Assembly: GCA_002316235.1 (NCBI GenBank)
Contig: DCDD01000157.1
Coordinates: forward strand, 1 to 21,133
Source of the DNA: Bacteroidales bacterium UBA1064
GTDB lineage: Bacteria; Bacteroidota; Bacteroidia; Bacteroidales; Tenuifilaceae
DNA: 21,133 bases
Direction: 5' to 3'
Shown piece by piece: positions 20,950 to 21,133 of the stretch; position 1 is the stretch's first letter; each line of letters starts with the position of its first letter. The translations under genes were made by a program, and so were the position numbers. The notes beneath the pieces are model-generated. The model was not told the DNA's origin, did not search any database, and was given only the letters and a program-made list of their open reading frames with translations.

Positions 20950-21133
20950 CCTATTATAACTTGAAGAAAAATAATTGTGTAGCCAGTAAATTGCCTCAGG
21001 TGCAATTTCGAGCAGCTTCCTATGTTTGGTTAAAGGGGGTTACGAATTGAAAGGATACGATTTGTTCCACGAAAAAATGGTGCAAATGCTGTGGAAAGGT
21101 CAAAGTTGAGCCTGATATCTTAAACTTTCAACA
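20903..21133. other. Window-edge intergenic region, no gene assigned
   Basis: Apart from the repeat copy at 20934-20949 nothing certain is seen. On the plus strand about 38 codons are open, ending in a TGA near 21108 ('GYELKGYDLFHEKMVQMLW' near the end), but no good start codon, promoter or family similarity supports a gene. Confidence 0.3.

Noticed and set aside
20990..21110. Plus-strand open stretch at the window edge
   Set aside because: About 38 codons without a start, promoter or recognised similarity.

Overview
The window looks like a chromosomal segment of a Bacteroidota (probably class Bacteroidia). Reasons: several starts are preceded by the phylum's TAnnTTTG -7 motif rather than by Shine-Dalgarno sequences; the signal peptides end in the '..A|Q' style of the phylum; and there is a TPR/PD40/OmpA cell-envelope protein, a 7TMR-HD cyclic-dinucleotide phosphodiesterase, an HsdR_N-type orphan protein and PorT-like barrels. 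I saw no rRNA or tRNA genes, IS elements, CRISPR arrays or phage genes. It reads as an ordinary housekeeping and accessory region.

Region 1 (55-8095) has a phosphorus or anion-uptake theme. A secreted ENPP-type phosphodiesterase (55-1287, -) is followed by a tightly coupled Crp/Fnr + Rrf2 regulator pair (2616 down to 1517, -). Divergent from the pair is an outer-membrane beta-barrel (2741-4024), followed by a complete Pst-type ABC importer: lipoprotein PstS, permeases PstC and PstA, ATPase PstB (4121-7614). A hotdog thioesterase follows (7685-8095). There is no phoU, phoB or phoR. The PstS and PstA binding and coupling motifs differ from the classical ones, and PstS carries an EF-hand-like loop.

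Region 2 (8184-11823, -) holds a PgpH-type membrane HD phosphodiesterase, a 403-bp unexplained gap with inverted repeats, endonuclease III (nth), and a small unrecognised ORF.

Region 3 (11948-14692) is cofactor metabolism. mqnB-mqnD (-) encode two steps of the futalosine route to menaquinone. Divergent from them are a eukaryotic-like (C-X5-HGH) pyruvoyl-tetrahydropterin synthase and GTP cyclohydrolase I (folE), which together make the first two steps of pterin/biopterin synthesis.

Region 4 (14713-20866) starts with a stem-loop terminator, an outer-membrane barrel (-), and a divergent intergenic region packed with nested inverted repeats. A near-consensus Bacteroidetes promoter then sits directly at the start codon of an HsdR_N-like PD-(D/E)XK protein, which is followed by a SufS-like class V aminotransferase. 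Convergent to these lies a coupled pair (-): an OmpA/PD40/TPR envelope protein with a C-terminal tandem SPOR-like pair, and a GNAT acetyltransferase.

No clearly new defence or mobile system is visible. The most interesting leads are the atypical Pst importer with its Crp/Rrf2 regulators, the structured intergenic regions (mqnB leader; 15549-15631; 10459-10554), the apparently leaderless promoter at 15717-15752, and the PTPS-II/folE pair.
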